Position numbers and translations under genes: made by a program
Shown: in pieces, positions 17,939-25,503 of the stretch
Numbering within the stretch: the stretch's first letter is position 1
Layout: each line of letters opens with the position of its first letter
Origin: Corynebacterium kutscheri
Lineage (GTDB): Bacteria; Actinomycetota; Actinomycetes; Mycobacteriales; Mycobacteriaceae
Assembly (NCBI RefSeq): GCF_000980835.1
Contig: NZ_CP011312.1
Span: 1,736,001-1,800,000 of the forward strand
Direction: 5' to 3'
Length of the DNA: 64,000 nucleotides
Notes under the pieces: generated by a model
The model's input: only the letters and a program-made list of their open reading frames with translations
Database searches by the model: none
Told to the model about the DNA's origin: nothing

Positions 17939-19483
17939 CTAGTGTCCGTGTGGATCTGGACCGCGAGTGTATTCCGTATCTAGCTCTGGGGTCTCGCCTT
18001 TATTAAGCATCACATACTGCCCCATCATGCCTTGATCTTCGTGGAATAACATATGGCAGTGATACATATACGGGTAGCTCTTATCTCTAAACTGACCAAA
18101 AGTAACCCCAAGGCGAACTGTGGCATGAGGTGGCAAAGAAACAGTATCTTTCCAACCTTTAATCGGAACTTCCACCTCTGTGCCGCTGATTTCTAGCACT
18201 CTGAAGGCTGCATTGTGAATATGGAAATTATGCATCCAATCGGAGTTGCCATTAGTAACTATCCATTCCTCAGCATCAGAATGATCAATCGCTATATCTA
18301 CCCGATCCATATCCATATATTCGCCGTTGATTTGGAAGGTATTAAGCTCAAATTCACGCGTTGTAGCGATATCTCCGACATCATTATTCGCGCTAGGATC
18401 CAAAACCGCCGGCACAGCTGATGTTTCTGGCACATTCTCATTAGCAGCAGGACCGCGTAAAAGCAGCAGATCGAAAATATCTTTTAGTCCAAAGTTTGGT
18501 GTGTATTCGTCGTCTGGAACGCTGAGATTATCTGCAAAACCAAGCGATCGCAGCCGTACTTCTTCACCGGGTTCTAGATCGACTAGGATTTCAGCGCGTT
18601 CGCCAGGACCAATCATAAGTGACTGTGTTTCATATGGTTCTGCCAGCAAACCAGAATCGGTGGCAATCACATGGAACGTACGCCCATCAGAGAAACCAAT
18701 ATTGTGGAAACGCATATTGGAACCGTCGAGTAGCCGTAATCGGACTCTGCGAGTTGTTGCCTGGAAATATGGATTAGTAATTCCATTGACATAGGGCACT
18801 TCGCCAAGCAAACCAACTTCATCATCAAATGTTTCGTCCAAACTGCCATCGGCATGGAAGTTGGCATCCATAAGCACTACCGGAATGTCATCGACACCAT
18901 ATTCACGCGGTAAATCTAGGGCTTCTTCTACGTCATCATCAATAATGAACATGCCAGCAAGTCCACGATATGCTTGCAGCCCGGTAACCCCATGTGGATG
19001 CGGGTGATACCACAAGGTTGCAGCCGGCTGTTCAACAGTAAAAAAAGCCGTCCAATTGCTTGCTGGCTGGATCGGAGAATGCGGCCCACCATCACTTATT
19101 GCTGGTACTAAAAGACCATGCCAATGCACTGCTGTCGTTTCCATCAAATTAGAAATGACATGTATATCAACTTTTTCTCCGCGTGATGCACGCAAAGTAG
19201 GACCAAGATGTGGACCATTAAAACCCCAGGTGGGAGTAGATAGCCCAGGTTGAATCTCTGATTTACCAGTTTGAGCAATCAAAGTAAATGTAGTGCGATC
19301 ACCTACTCGCTTAGCTTCGGCAAGAGGTGGTATAGGTAAGGCGCGCGTCTCAGAATCCCAGCCTGGTGGTGTGGTTTCTGGTGCCGAGATCTCACCATCG
19401 CTTTTTGAACATGCAGCTGTTAACCCTACTGCACACGAAGCTCCCATAGCACCTAAGAACTGGCGTCGAGAAAGAATTGACAT
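17939..19483 (-). CDS. Tat-exported multicopper oxidase, predicted lipoprotein
   Basis: A 514-aa extracytoplasmic oxidase that couples one-electron oxidation of a substrate (Cu(I), Fe(II) or phenolics in relatives) to reduction of O2 to water. The N-terminus SRRQFLGAMGAS is a twin-arginine signal and LTAAC at residues 21-25 is a lipobox, so it is probably exported folded and lipid-anchored. All four copper-binding blocks are present: HWHG, WYHPHPHG, HNFHIH and the T1 site YHCHMLFHEDQGMM with axial Met. Cupredoxin domains 1, 2 and 3 span about 55-175, 190-340 and 390-510. The start is ATG 19483. A role in copper or iron handling is a family expectation; the nearby iron-linked genes are suggestive only. 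Confidence 0.9.
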   Translation of the reverse strand: MSILSRRQFLGAMGASCAVGLTAACSKSDGEISAPETTPPGWDSETRALPIPPLAEAKRVGDRTTFTLIAQTGKSEIQPGLSTPTWGFNGPHLGPTLRASRGEKVDIHVISNLMETTAVHWHGLLVPAISDGGPHSPIQPASNWTAFFTVEQPAATLWYHPHPHGVTGLQAYRGLAGMFIIDDDVEEALDLPREYGVDDIPVVLMDANFHADGSLDETFDDEVGLLGEVPYVNGITNPYFQATTRRVRLRLLDGSNMRFHNIGFSDGRTFHVIATDSGLLAEPYETQSLMIGPGERAEILVDLEPGEEVRLRSLGFADNLSVPDDEYTPNFGLKDIFDLLLLRGPAANENVPETSAVPAVLDPSANNDVGDIATTREFELNTFQINGEYMDMDRVDIAIDHSDAEEWIVTNGNSDWMHNFHIHNAAFRVLEISGTEVEVPIKGWKDTVSLPPHATVRLGVTFGQFRDKSYPYMYHCHMLFHEDQGMMGQYVMLNKGETPELDTEYTRGPDPHGH

Positions 19484-19944
19484 AATGATCCTTCAGTCAA
19501 AAAAGTTGAAGCACCCACAAGTCTACGAAAATTCCAAGACAATTATTTTTAGCCCGACCAGCCACAGTTAACCATTATGGATGCAATGATTGTCCAGCAC
19601 CGCACTATCAAGCGTTTTTACCTGGGCAAATAGTGTGCACTCCATGAAGGACACTATGTTCGCCCTAACCAGCACTCAACCAGTCCTACTATGATGAGCA
19701 ACACTGTTTACCCACTTACCTTCCCCACAGCACCACTTATTTTTATTCAAAATCCAACTCAGCAGCACCACACTACGATTGCTTTTCGCCTTGCGTTGTT
19801 CGCCTTGCGTTGTTATCTGCACTGCCGCTGAAAGTTATTGTTGTGGCCTTAAGCTACGAAAAATATTTCTAGGGTTTAGACTATGTGGTGGAATTGATCC
19901 GCTAGCTGTATCCCTAGACATTCATTTAAAGGAGTATCTCCGTC
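19484..19944. other. Intergenic region between the multicopper oxidase and glmU
   Basis: About 460 nt of divergent promoter space. It includes a tandem duplication of a 14-mer (TTCGCCTTGCGTTG at 19785-19798 and again at 19799-19812). No ORF or RNA gene recognised. Confidence 0.5.
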
Positions 19945-21399
19945 GTGAGCACCCCTGACCCCTGCGCCGTCGTGGTGCTAGCCGCCGGCGCTGGCACCCG
20001 CATGAAATCGCAGAAACAAAAAACTTTGCATTCCATTGGCGGGCGTAGTTTGCTTGCCCATTCGCTTCATGCCGCCGCAGGTGTGCATCCTGCTTTTGTT
20101 GTCACTGTCATTGGCCATTGCCGAGAGCAAGTTGCTCCAGCTGTTGAGCACATTGCGTCTGAATTGGAAGTACCGGTTAAAGTAGCTGTTCAAGAAGAAC
20201 AAAAAGGCACTGGGCATGCTGTGCAATGTGCCCTTGAACAACTTGATGGGTTTGTTGGAACCGTCGTTGTTACTAATGGTGATGTACCGCTACTTCGTCC
20301 AGAAACTTTAACCAAGCTTATCGACGCTCACCAAGCGCAACCTACCGCAGTGACCGTACTGAGCATGTATCTTGATGATCCCACTGGTTATGGGCGTATT
20401 GTTCGCGACCAAGATGGCGAAGTACAAGCAATTGTCGAACAAAAAGATGGCGATAGCGACACTTTGCGTATTACCGAGGTAAATTCCGGTGTATTCGCCT
20501 TTGATGCTGGTATTTTACGCACCGCGCTCAGCCAACTTACTGATGATAATGCCCAGGGTGAACTGTATTTAACTGATGTACTAAGCATTGCGCGCAATGC
20601 TGGACACCCAGTGCGGGCACACCGCGCTGATGATGCTCGCGAACTTGCTGGTGTTAATGATCGAGTCCAGCTTGCCGAAGCCGGTGCAGAGCTTAACCGT
20701 CGTACTGTTGAACAGGTCATGTGCAATGGTGCCACGGTTATTGATCCGGCAAGTACCTGGATTGATGTCACAGTAGAAATAGGACAAGACGTTATTATCC
20801 GCCCTGGGGTACAGCTTCTAGGCACCACCACCATTGCCGATAATGTCGAGCTTGGTCCCGATAGCACCCTAGAAAATATGATCATTGGCAAGGGCGCATC
20901 CGTCGTACGCACCCATGGCAGTGACTCCATTATTGAAGCGCAAGCAACCGTTGGTCCATTTACTTTTATCCGCCCAGGTACGGTTCTTGGCGAGCAAGCA
21001 AAACTTGGTGGCTTTGTCGAAGCAAAAAATGCACACATCGGTCGGGGTTCCAAGGTGCCACATTTAACCTATATCGGTGATGCAACTGTTGGCGAAGAAT
21101 CCAATATTGGTGCCTCTAGTGTGTTTGTTAATTATGACGGAGTCAATAAACATCACACTGTTATTGGCAGTCATGTCCGCACGGGTTCTGACACAATGTT
21201 TATCGCCCCCGTTAATGTTGGCGACGGTGCTTACTCAGGTGCTGGAACTGTTATCCGTGATGATGTTCCACCAGGAGCACTCGCAGTTTCTGGCGGGCAA
21301 CAACGTAATATAGAAGATTGGGTGATTAAAAAACGTCCAGGTACCCCAGCAGCCCAGGCAGCACTTGCGGCGAAAAAGGCCACCCCGAAACAGCCTTAA
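19945..21399 (+). CDS. glmU: Bifunctional N-acetylglucosamine-1-phosphate uridyltransferase / glucosamine-1-phosphate acetyltransferase
   Basis: Makes UDP-GlcNAc for peptidoglycan in two steps. The 484-aa protein begins with the nucleotidyltransferase domain: VVLAAGAGTRMKSQKQKTLH (residues 9-28), EQKGTGHAVQCAL, TNGDVPLL, and VNSGVFAF. From about residue 260 it becomes a left-handed beta-helix of hexapeptide repeats (GATVIDPASTWI onwards) with acetyltransferase residues in FVEAKN and YIGDA, and SVFVNYDG. The start is GTG 19945 with AAAGGAG upstream. prs follows 48 nt downstream on the same strand, the usual glmU-prs pair. Confidence 0.97.
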   Translation: MSTPDPCAVVVLAAGAGTRMKSQKQKTLHSIGGRSLLAHSLHAAAGVHPAFVVTVIGHCREQVAPAVEHIASELEVPVKVAVQEEQKGTGHAVQCALEQLDGFVGTVVVTNGDVPLLRPETLTKLIDAHQAQPTAVTVLSMYLDDPTGYGRIVRDQDGEVQAIVEQKDGDSDTLRITEVNSGVFAFDAGILRTALSQLTDDNAQGELYLTDVLSIARNAGHPVRAHRADDARELAGVNDRVQLAEAGAELNRRTVEQVMCNGATVIDPASTWIDVTVEIGQDVIIRPGVQLLGTTTIADNVELGPDSTLENMIIGKGASVVRTHGSDSIIEAQATVGPFTFIRPGTVLGEQAKLGGFVEAKNAHIGRGSKVPHLTYIGDATVGEESNIGASSVFVNYDGVNKHHTVIGSHVRTGSDTMFIAPVNVGDGAYSGAGTVIRDDVPPGALAVSGGQQRNIEDWVIKKRPGTPAAQAALAAKKATPKQP

Positions 21400-21447
21400 T
21401 CATGCGTTTCTCCCATTTATGTTTCCAGGAAGGTATCCTTTAACCTC

Positions 21448-22431
21448 ATGACCTCCGAACCACATAGTACGGACTCTCCAAAAAATCTCATGCTCTTTTC
21501 CGGTCGAGCTCATCCTGAACTCGGCGAAGCCGTCGCAAAGGAGCTTGGCGTTGACTTAACTCCTATGACTGCCCGTGATTTTGCCAATGGTGAAATCTTT
21601 GTTCGCTTCGAAAAATCTGTGCGCGGTTGCGATGCCTTCGTTATTCAAAGCCACACTCAACCACTAAATAAATGGTTGATGGAACAGCTCATCATGATTG
21701 ATGCTCTCAAGCGTGGTTCCGCCAAACATATCACTGCTATCTTGCCGTTTTATCCTTACGCTCGTCAGGATAAAAAACACCGTGGTCGCGAGCCTATTTC
21801 TGCTCGCCTAGTTGCAGATTTGTTGGCTACTGCTGGTGCTGATCGTATTGTTAGCGTTGACCTACATACAGATCAGATTCAAGGCTTCTTTGATGGCCCA
21901 GTTGATCACATGCATGCCATGCCAATTCTTACCGACTACATTAAGAGCAAATACGAGCTCGAAAATATTGTGGTCGTTTCTCCAGATGCTGGCCGGGTTA
22001 AAGTCGCAGAAAAATGGGCTAATACGCTAGGCGATGCACCATTGGCGTTTGTGCACAAAACACGCAGCGTCGATGTGGCTAACCAGGTGGTTGCTAACCG
22101 AGTTGTGGGTAATGTTGCAGGTAAAACCGCTATTCTTCTCGACGATATGATTGATACCGGTGGCACTATCTCCGGTGCGGTGGGAGTACTACGCGATGCT
22201 GGTGCTACCGATGTGATTATTGCCTGTACTCACGGTGTTTTCTCTGGCCCGGCACGCGAGCGGCTTTCTCAATGTGGTGCCAAAGAAGTAATCACCACGG
22301 ATACTTTGCCACAATCTACTGAAGGTTGGGATAATCTCACCGTCTTGTCGATGGCACCACTACTGGCAAAAACAATCCATGAAATTTTCGAAAACGGTTC
22401 AGTGACTGACCTCTTTGAGGGGCTAGCATAA
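21448..22431 (+). CDS. prs: Ribose-phosphate pyrophosphokinase (PRPP synthetase)
   Basis: Makes PRPP from ribose 5-phosphate and ATP for nucleotide, His and Trp synthesis and for decaprenyl-phosphoribose in corynebacteria. The 327-aa class I enzyme shows FSGRAHPELGEAVAKELG, the flexible-loop region YPYARQDKKHRGREPISARLVADLL, the metal site DLHTDQIQGFFD, PDAGRVKVAEKW and the PRPP loop ILLDDMIDTGGTI. The start ATG 21448 has GGAAGG about 14 nt upstream. A strong terminator follows. Confidence 0.97.
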   Translation: MTSEPHSTDSPKNLMLFSGRAHPELGEAVAKELGVDLTPMTARDFANGEIFVRFEKSVRGCDAFVIQSHTQPLNKWLMEQLIMIDALKRGSAKHITAILPFYPYARQDKKHRGREPISARLVADLLATAGADRIVSVDLHTDQIQGFFDGPVDHMHAMPILTDYIKSKYELENIVVVSPDAGRVKVAEKWANTLGDAPLAFVHKTRSVDVANQVVANRVVGNVAGKTAILLDDMIDTGGTISGAVGVLRDAGATDVIIACTHGVFSGPARERLSQCGAKEVITTDTLPQSTEGWDNLTVLSMAPLLAKTIHEIFENGSVTDLFEGLA

Positions 22432-22452
22432 CGGAATGTTACGTTAGGATAT

Positions 22453-22497
22453 ACCAGCGGGTTCTGTATACAATGCACTACTCGCTGGTTCTTTTTT
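22453..22497 (+). terminator. Rho-independent terminator of glmU-prs
   Basis: Stem ACCAGCG (22453-22459) with CGCTGGT (22483-22489), then TCTTTTTT. Confidence 0.82.
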
Positions 22498-22541
22498 AAC
22501 CCCGATACTGCACAAGTGCTTTTTGCACGTACAATAAGGGT

Positions 22542-22973
22542 ATGCCGCCGCCTACTCGAGTTCAGCCTTATATCCATTTCGCTGGAGAAACTCGCGTTGC
22601 CATGGAATATTATCATTCAATTTTTGGCGGCACACTTACCCTCAATCCAGCTCATATCTACCTTGACGACGGTACTTTTGCCGAAGATCCCGAATTTATC
22701 CTCTATGCCGAACTTATCAGCGCAGATGGTTGGTCGTTTTTGGCTAGCGACATTGCTGAAGGGGATCCTTTGGTGCAATCCATTCCGGAAGTAAATATCT
22801 GTATTTCCGGCAATGTCTCTGACACAACACTGCGTTGGTTTAAACAATTAGCCAATAATGGAACCATCGATCAGCCTTTAGAAATGCAAGAATCTGGTGC
22901 CTATGTCGGAATTGTTCGCGATCAATTTACTATTACGTGGATTTTTCAACTAGAAACCGAAAACGAAAATTAG
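22542..22973 (+). CDS. PhnB-like VOC-fold protein 1
   Basis: A 143-aa cytoplasmic protein of the glyoxalase/bleomycin-resistance (VOC) fold, PhnB-like subgroup. Typical landmarks: QPYIHFAGETRVAMEYYHSIFGG at the start, AELISADGWSFLASD in the middle and YVGIVRDQFTITWIFQ at the end. No enzymatic activity can be assigned, and the metal-binding pattern of true glyoxalases is incomplete. A paralogue follows 19 nt downstream. TACAAT 6 nt before ATG 22542 suggests leaderless transcription. Confidence 0.75.
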   Translation: MPPPTRVQPYIHFAGETRVAMEYYHSIFGGTLTLNPAHIYLDDGTFAEDPEFILYAELISADGWSFLASDIAEGDPLVQSIPEVNICISGNVSDTTLRWFKQLANNGTIDQPLEMQESGAYVGIVRDQFTITWIFQLETENEN

Positions 22974-22992
22974 TATTTTACTTTTTTCTCCC

Positions 22993-23439
22993 ATGTCTAA
23001 GCATAAAACTATTGCCGTTCCACATGTGCGCTTTACTAGCTATGCACAAGAAGCACTTCATTACTACCGCTGCATCTTTGGCGGCGAGATTACAATCGAA
23101 AATGCTCACCGAACCGATCTAGATTTTATCGCAACCTTAACCACAACTGATGGTTGGCGAATAACTGCTAGCAATTCCACTGTGGTTGAGCACAGTCCAG
23201 CTAGTATTTGTATCAGCGGACAATTAACTCCGACTGCTACCGCATGGTTTGAACTATTAGCAACTGGCGGGAACATTCTGTTCCCACTACACACCCACGC
23301 TAATAATATTTTTCTTGGCACGGTGCGCGATAAATTTGGTGTGACATGGATTTTTTCGGCTAGAAAATTTGGTATAATCCGGTTGAAGCCATTACGATGT
23401 AGTACGTCTCGGCGAGGGTTAAGTATTCATATTTTATGA
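22993..23439 (+). CDS. PhnB-like VOC-fold protein 2, with an unusual C-terminal extension
   Basis: A 148-aa paralogue of the preceding protein: VPHVRFTSYAQEALHYYRCIFGG, ATLTTTDGWRITASN and FLGTVRDKFGVTWIF correspond block for block. The VOC domain ends at about residue 123; the remaining 25 residues are basic, unlike the family, and their DNA carries a promoter-like TATAAT (23373-23378). The natural stop may have been lost, so that translation reads into the rplY leader. The ATG at 22993 lacks a clear ribosome-binding site; coupling to gene 1 is possible. Function unknown. Confidence 0.65.
   Translation: MSKHKTIAVPHVRFTSYAQEALHYYRCIFGGEITIENAHRTDLDFIATLTTTDGWRITASNSTVVEHSPASICISGQLTPTATAWFELLATGGNILFPLHTHANNIFLGTVRDKFGVTWIFSARKFGIIRLKPLRCSTSRRGLSIHIL
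23373..23378 (+). promoter_or_regulatory. Consensus -10 hexamer upstream of the rplY leader
   Basis: A perfect TATAAT, preceded by TTTGG, lies in the extended tail of the second VOC gene. A start near 23385 would give a 213-nt leader to rplY or a 150-nt RNA ending at the terminator at 23534. The -35 region is not obvious. Confidence 0.5.
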
Positions 23440-23534
23440 AGCTCACCGTTATCGACGCGATAGTATTTTTCACATGCATTATGCGCCTGCGAAGACTCGA
23501 CCAAGACATATTCGGGTTTGATCGCAGTTTTTTT
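23385..23534 (+). ncRNA. Candidate leader RNA or small RNA upstream of rplY
   Basis: Between the TATAAT at 23373 and the terminator at 23487-23534 lies a structured segment: an outer imperfect stem CGGCGAG / CTCACCG (about 23410-23449) enclosing the hairpin TTCATA-TTT-TATGAA. A second promoter-like TATATAAATA lies after the terminator (about 23563). This fits either a free small RNA of about 150 nt or an attenuated leader for ribosomal protein L25. Confidence 0.35.
23487..23534 (+). terminator. Rho-independent terminator upstream of rplY
   Basis: CTGCGA (23487-23492) pairs with TCGCAG (23522-23527), directly followed by seven T. It lies 64 nt before the rplY start. Confidence 0.75.
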
Positions 23535-23597
23535 ATTTCTGCAGTCATGATTCACCCGTATGTTTATATAAATAACCACTATCAAGGAGTAACCATC

Positions 23598-24212
23598 ATG
23601 GCTTCTTATGAGACTCTTTCTGCTGCCCCACGTAGCGATTTTGGCAAGGGCTTCGCACGTCGTCTTCGTGTTGCTGGCCAGGTTCCAGGCGTTATCTACG
23701 GCATCGAGTTGGAAAACCCAGTCCATTTCTCCATCGACCGTCTTGAGCTACACGCTTTGCTGCGTAACCATGGCTCCAACGCTGTTGTTGAGCTCGATAT
23801 CGAGGGTGAGAAGTACCTCACCATGGTCAAGCACGTTGACCAGAATGTTTTGACCCTTAATGCTGATCACGTCGATCTGCTTGCTATCAAGCGCGGCGAA
23901 AAGGTTGAGGTTGAAGTTCCGGTTGTTCTTGAAGGCGATGTTGCCCCAGGTGCACAGCTTGTCCAGGATCTCGACGTTATCCTTGTTGAGGCTGACGTTC
24001 TTTCCATCCCTGAACAAATCACCCACTCCATCGAGGGAGCTGAGGTTGATACCAAGGTTCTAGCTAGCGATCTCACCATGCCTGCTAACACCACCCTGGT
24101 TGCAGACCCAGAAACCGTTTTGGCTTCTATCACCCATGAAGAGGTTGCCGAGACCCCTGATGATGATGCAGAAGCTACCGAAGGCGAAGCTGAGGCTACC
24201 GAAGCTGAGTAA
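23598..24212 (+). CDS. rplY: 50S ribosomal protein L25/Ctc
   Basis: A 204-aa 5S rRNA-binding protein of the long (Ctc/TL5) type. The L25 domain covers residues 1-95 (RSDFGKGFARRLRVAGQVPGV, LHALLRNHG, MVKHVDQNVLTLNADHVDLLA), the TL5 C-terminal domain about 96-180 (VEVPVVLEGD, ISIPEQITH-like block), and a very acidic tail rich in Glu, Ala and Asp ends the protein. The start is ATG 23598 because AAGGAG stands about 10 nt before it; the frame is open much further upstream, but that region is the leader with a terminator. pth follows in the same direction, as in M. tuberculosis. Confidence 0.95.
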   Translation: MASYETLSAAPRSDFGKGFARRLRVAGQVPGVIYGIELENPVHFSIDRLELHALLRNHGSNAVVELDIEGEKYLTMVKHVDQNVLTLNADHVDLLAIKRGEKVEVEVPVVLEGDVAPGAQLVQDLDVILVEADVLSIPEQITHSIEGAEVDTKVLASDLTMPANTTLVADPETVLASITHEEVAETPDDDAEATEGEAEATEAE

Positions 24213-24273
24213 TCAGATTTTTATTGGGATGCTCTTTAGCTAAAATTTTTGCTAAAAGTAACCAAACAATAAC

Positions 24274-24312
24274 AGCGCTGGCGAGTGAAAACCTTCACTA
24301 CCAGCGCTTTTA
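24274..24312 (+). terminator. Rho-independent terminator after rplY
   Basis: AGCGCTGG (24274-24281) pairs with CCAGCGCT (24301-24308), with an inner AGTGAA / TTCACT helix, followed by TTTT. Confidence 0.85.
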
Positions 24313-24407
24313 TAATTCTTATTCCCTAAAAAACCTGTTATTCACAACACGAATACTTTTAACATCAATATCCCCATTTCTTAACAATCATGAAAGAATT
24401 TCTATTC

Positions 24408-24956
24408 ATGAGCACTTTTCTCATTGTCGGTCTTGGTAATCCTGGTTCTGCGTATGCAACTACCCGCCATAATCTCGGCGCTATGGTTTTAGAAGAACTA
24501 GCTACCCGCACCACACCTATGCCGGCAACTTTTAGTGTGCATAAACGATCCAATGCCGCTATTGCTGAATCCAGGCTGGGTGGGCATAAGGTCATTCTGG
24601 CGCAACCACGATCGTTTATGAATCTTTCCGGTGGCCCAGTAAAAGCACTAGCAGATTTTTTCAAGGTCTCTCCTACCCAGACCATTGTGCTTTTCGACGA
24701 CCTGGAACTCGCCTTGGGGCAAATAAAAATTACTCCTGGTGGCGGCGATCATGGGCATAATGGGTTGCGTTCTATTACTAAAGCATTGGGGAAAAACTAT
24801 GTTCGCGCCGGGGTTGGTATTGGCCGTCCGCCAGGTCGCCAGGATGTAGCTAGTTTTGTACTTAAGCCTTTTGCAAAAGCAGAGCTAGCAGAACTACCCA
24901 TTATGTGTACTGATGCGGCAGATGAGATCGAGAATTATTTGTCTACCATTTCCTAG
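24408..24956 (+). CDS. pth: Peptidyl-tRNA hydrolase, copy 1
   Basis: Releases peptides from peptidyl-tRNA that has dropped off the ribosome. The 182-aa protein has all the catalytic landmarks: FLIVGLGNPGSAYATTRHNLGAM (with Asn and catalytic His), QPRSFMNLSGGPV, LFDDLELALGQIKI (Asp) and GGDHGHNGLRSI. The start ATG 24408 is preferred over the upstream in-frame ATG 24390. A second Pth gene lies 4 kb downstream. The stop overlaps the 3' end of the convergent 86-aa gene by 14 nt. Confidence 0.93.
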   Translation: MSTFLIVGLGNPGSAYATTRHNLGAMVLEELATRTTPMPATFSVHKRSNAAIAESRLGGHKVILAQPRSFMNLSGGPVKALADFFKVSPTQTIVLFDDLELALGQIKITPGGGDHGHNGLRSITKALGKNYVRAGVGIGRPPGRQDVASFVLKPFAKAELAELPIMCTDAADEIENYLSTIS

Positions 24957-25203
24957 CTTTAGCTAGTGCGCGTTTTAGCCCAGCATCGTCTAGTTGAAAC
25001 GCACCTTGTTTTTCTAGACGCTTAATAACTACCTGACAGGTTTTGCAACGCGGATTATCCCGACAACATTTCTTTTTATATTTACCCTTCTTTGCGGCTT
25101 TGCGTACTTTTTCCACGCCCATATATCGAACTCTATAAGATTTTTTACGATAAGGTTTGCAATACTTAACCGAAGCAATAAAAGCTGCATGATCAACAGG
25201 CAT
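24943..25203 (-). CDS. Small cysteine-containing basic protein of unknown function
   Basis: An 86-aa, strongly basic protein (YRKKSYRVRY, KKGKYKKKCC). A cysteine cluster C-C-x5-C-x2-C (KKCCRDNPRCKTCQVV, residues 46-57) could bind a metal; a leading Cys is at residue 15. The C-terminal half is helical. I do not recognise a named family. It is convergent with pth (14-nt overlap) and divergent from the NYN-domain gene; its start codon lies about 230 nt before the pseudoknot leader of that gene. Confidence 0.7.
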   Translation of the reverse strand: MPVDHAAFIASVKYCKPYRKKSYRVRYMGVEKVRKAAKKGKYKKKCCRDNPRCKTCQVVIKRLEKQGAFQLDDAGLKRALAKARKW

Positions 25204-25430
25204 TGGTGGAAGCGGAACTACGCCACCAAAGTATGCCTACCTGAGGAAAATTACTATGCTATGAGGACATCAGAAACAAATATATTGTCCCGAAACTCAA
25301 ATCATCATGCACTAGAATGCAAAGTAGTAGGTACCAAAATCTCTTCTTTCCTGGAAGATGCCCCACAATTTATATTTGACGACAAACATAAATTGACATC
25401 CTTAAAAAGAAAGATAACATCCGTTTTATC
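25204..25430. other. Upstream part of the NYN-gene 5' region
   Basis: Divergent promoter space between the 86-aa protein and the pseudoknot leader. A reading frame is open through it from 25189, but its sequence shows no domain and no ribosome-binding site, so I do not treat it as coding. Confidence 0.45.
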
Positions 25431-25499
25431 AACCCCAGCCGTTGACCCTCCACTGATACGGAGAGCGCCGATGACTGGGGTTAATGCCGTATCAGGAGA
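25431..25499 (+). ncRNA. Predicted pseudoknot leader RNA controlling the NYN-domain gene
   Basis: Four segments pair in interlocking order. A = AACCCCAG (25431-25438) with A' = CTGGGGTT (25475-25482), 8 bp perfect; B = CTGATACGG (25453-25461) with B' = CCGTATCAG (25487-25495), 9 bp perfect. The order A-B-A'-B' is that of an H-type pseudoknot. B' runs into the ribosome-binding site AGGAGA (25494-25499), 4 nt before ATG 25504, so pairing of B with B' would hide it. This is the layout of translation-controlling riboswitches, but I match it to no known class. Confidence 0.5.
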
Positions 25500-25503
25500 A
25501 CTA

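Noticed and set aside
20388..21053. 221-codon minus-strand ORF opposite glmU
   Set aside because: Antisense shadow of the hexapeptide-repeat region of glmU.
25453..25499. Resemblance of the NYN leader to the 3' half of a TPP riboswitch (CTGAT...TTAATGCC...AGGAG)
   Set aside because: The essential 5' parts of the THI box (GGGGTGC and CTGAGA) are absent upstream, and the helices here pair in a different, interlocked order.
25189..25503. Open reading frame upstream of and in frame with the NYN gene
   Set aside because: No ribosome-binding site, no domain, low-complexity look, and it covers the pseudoknot; ATG 25504 has a strong ribosome-binding site.
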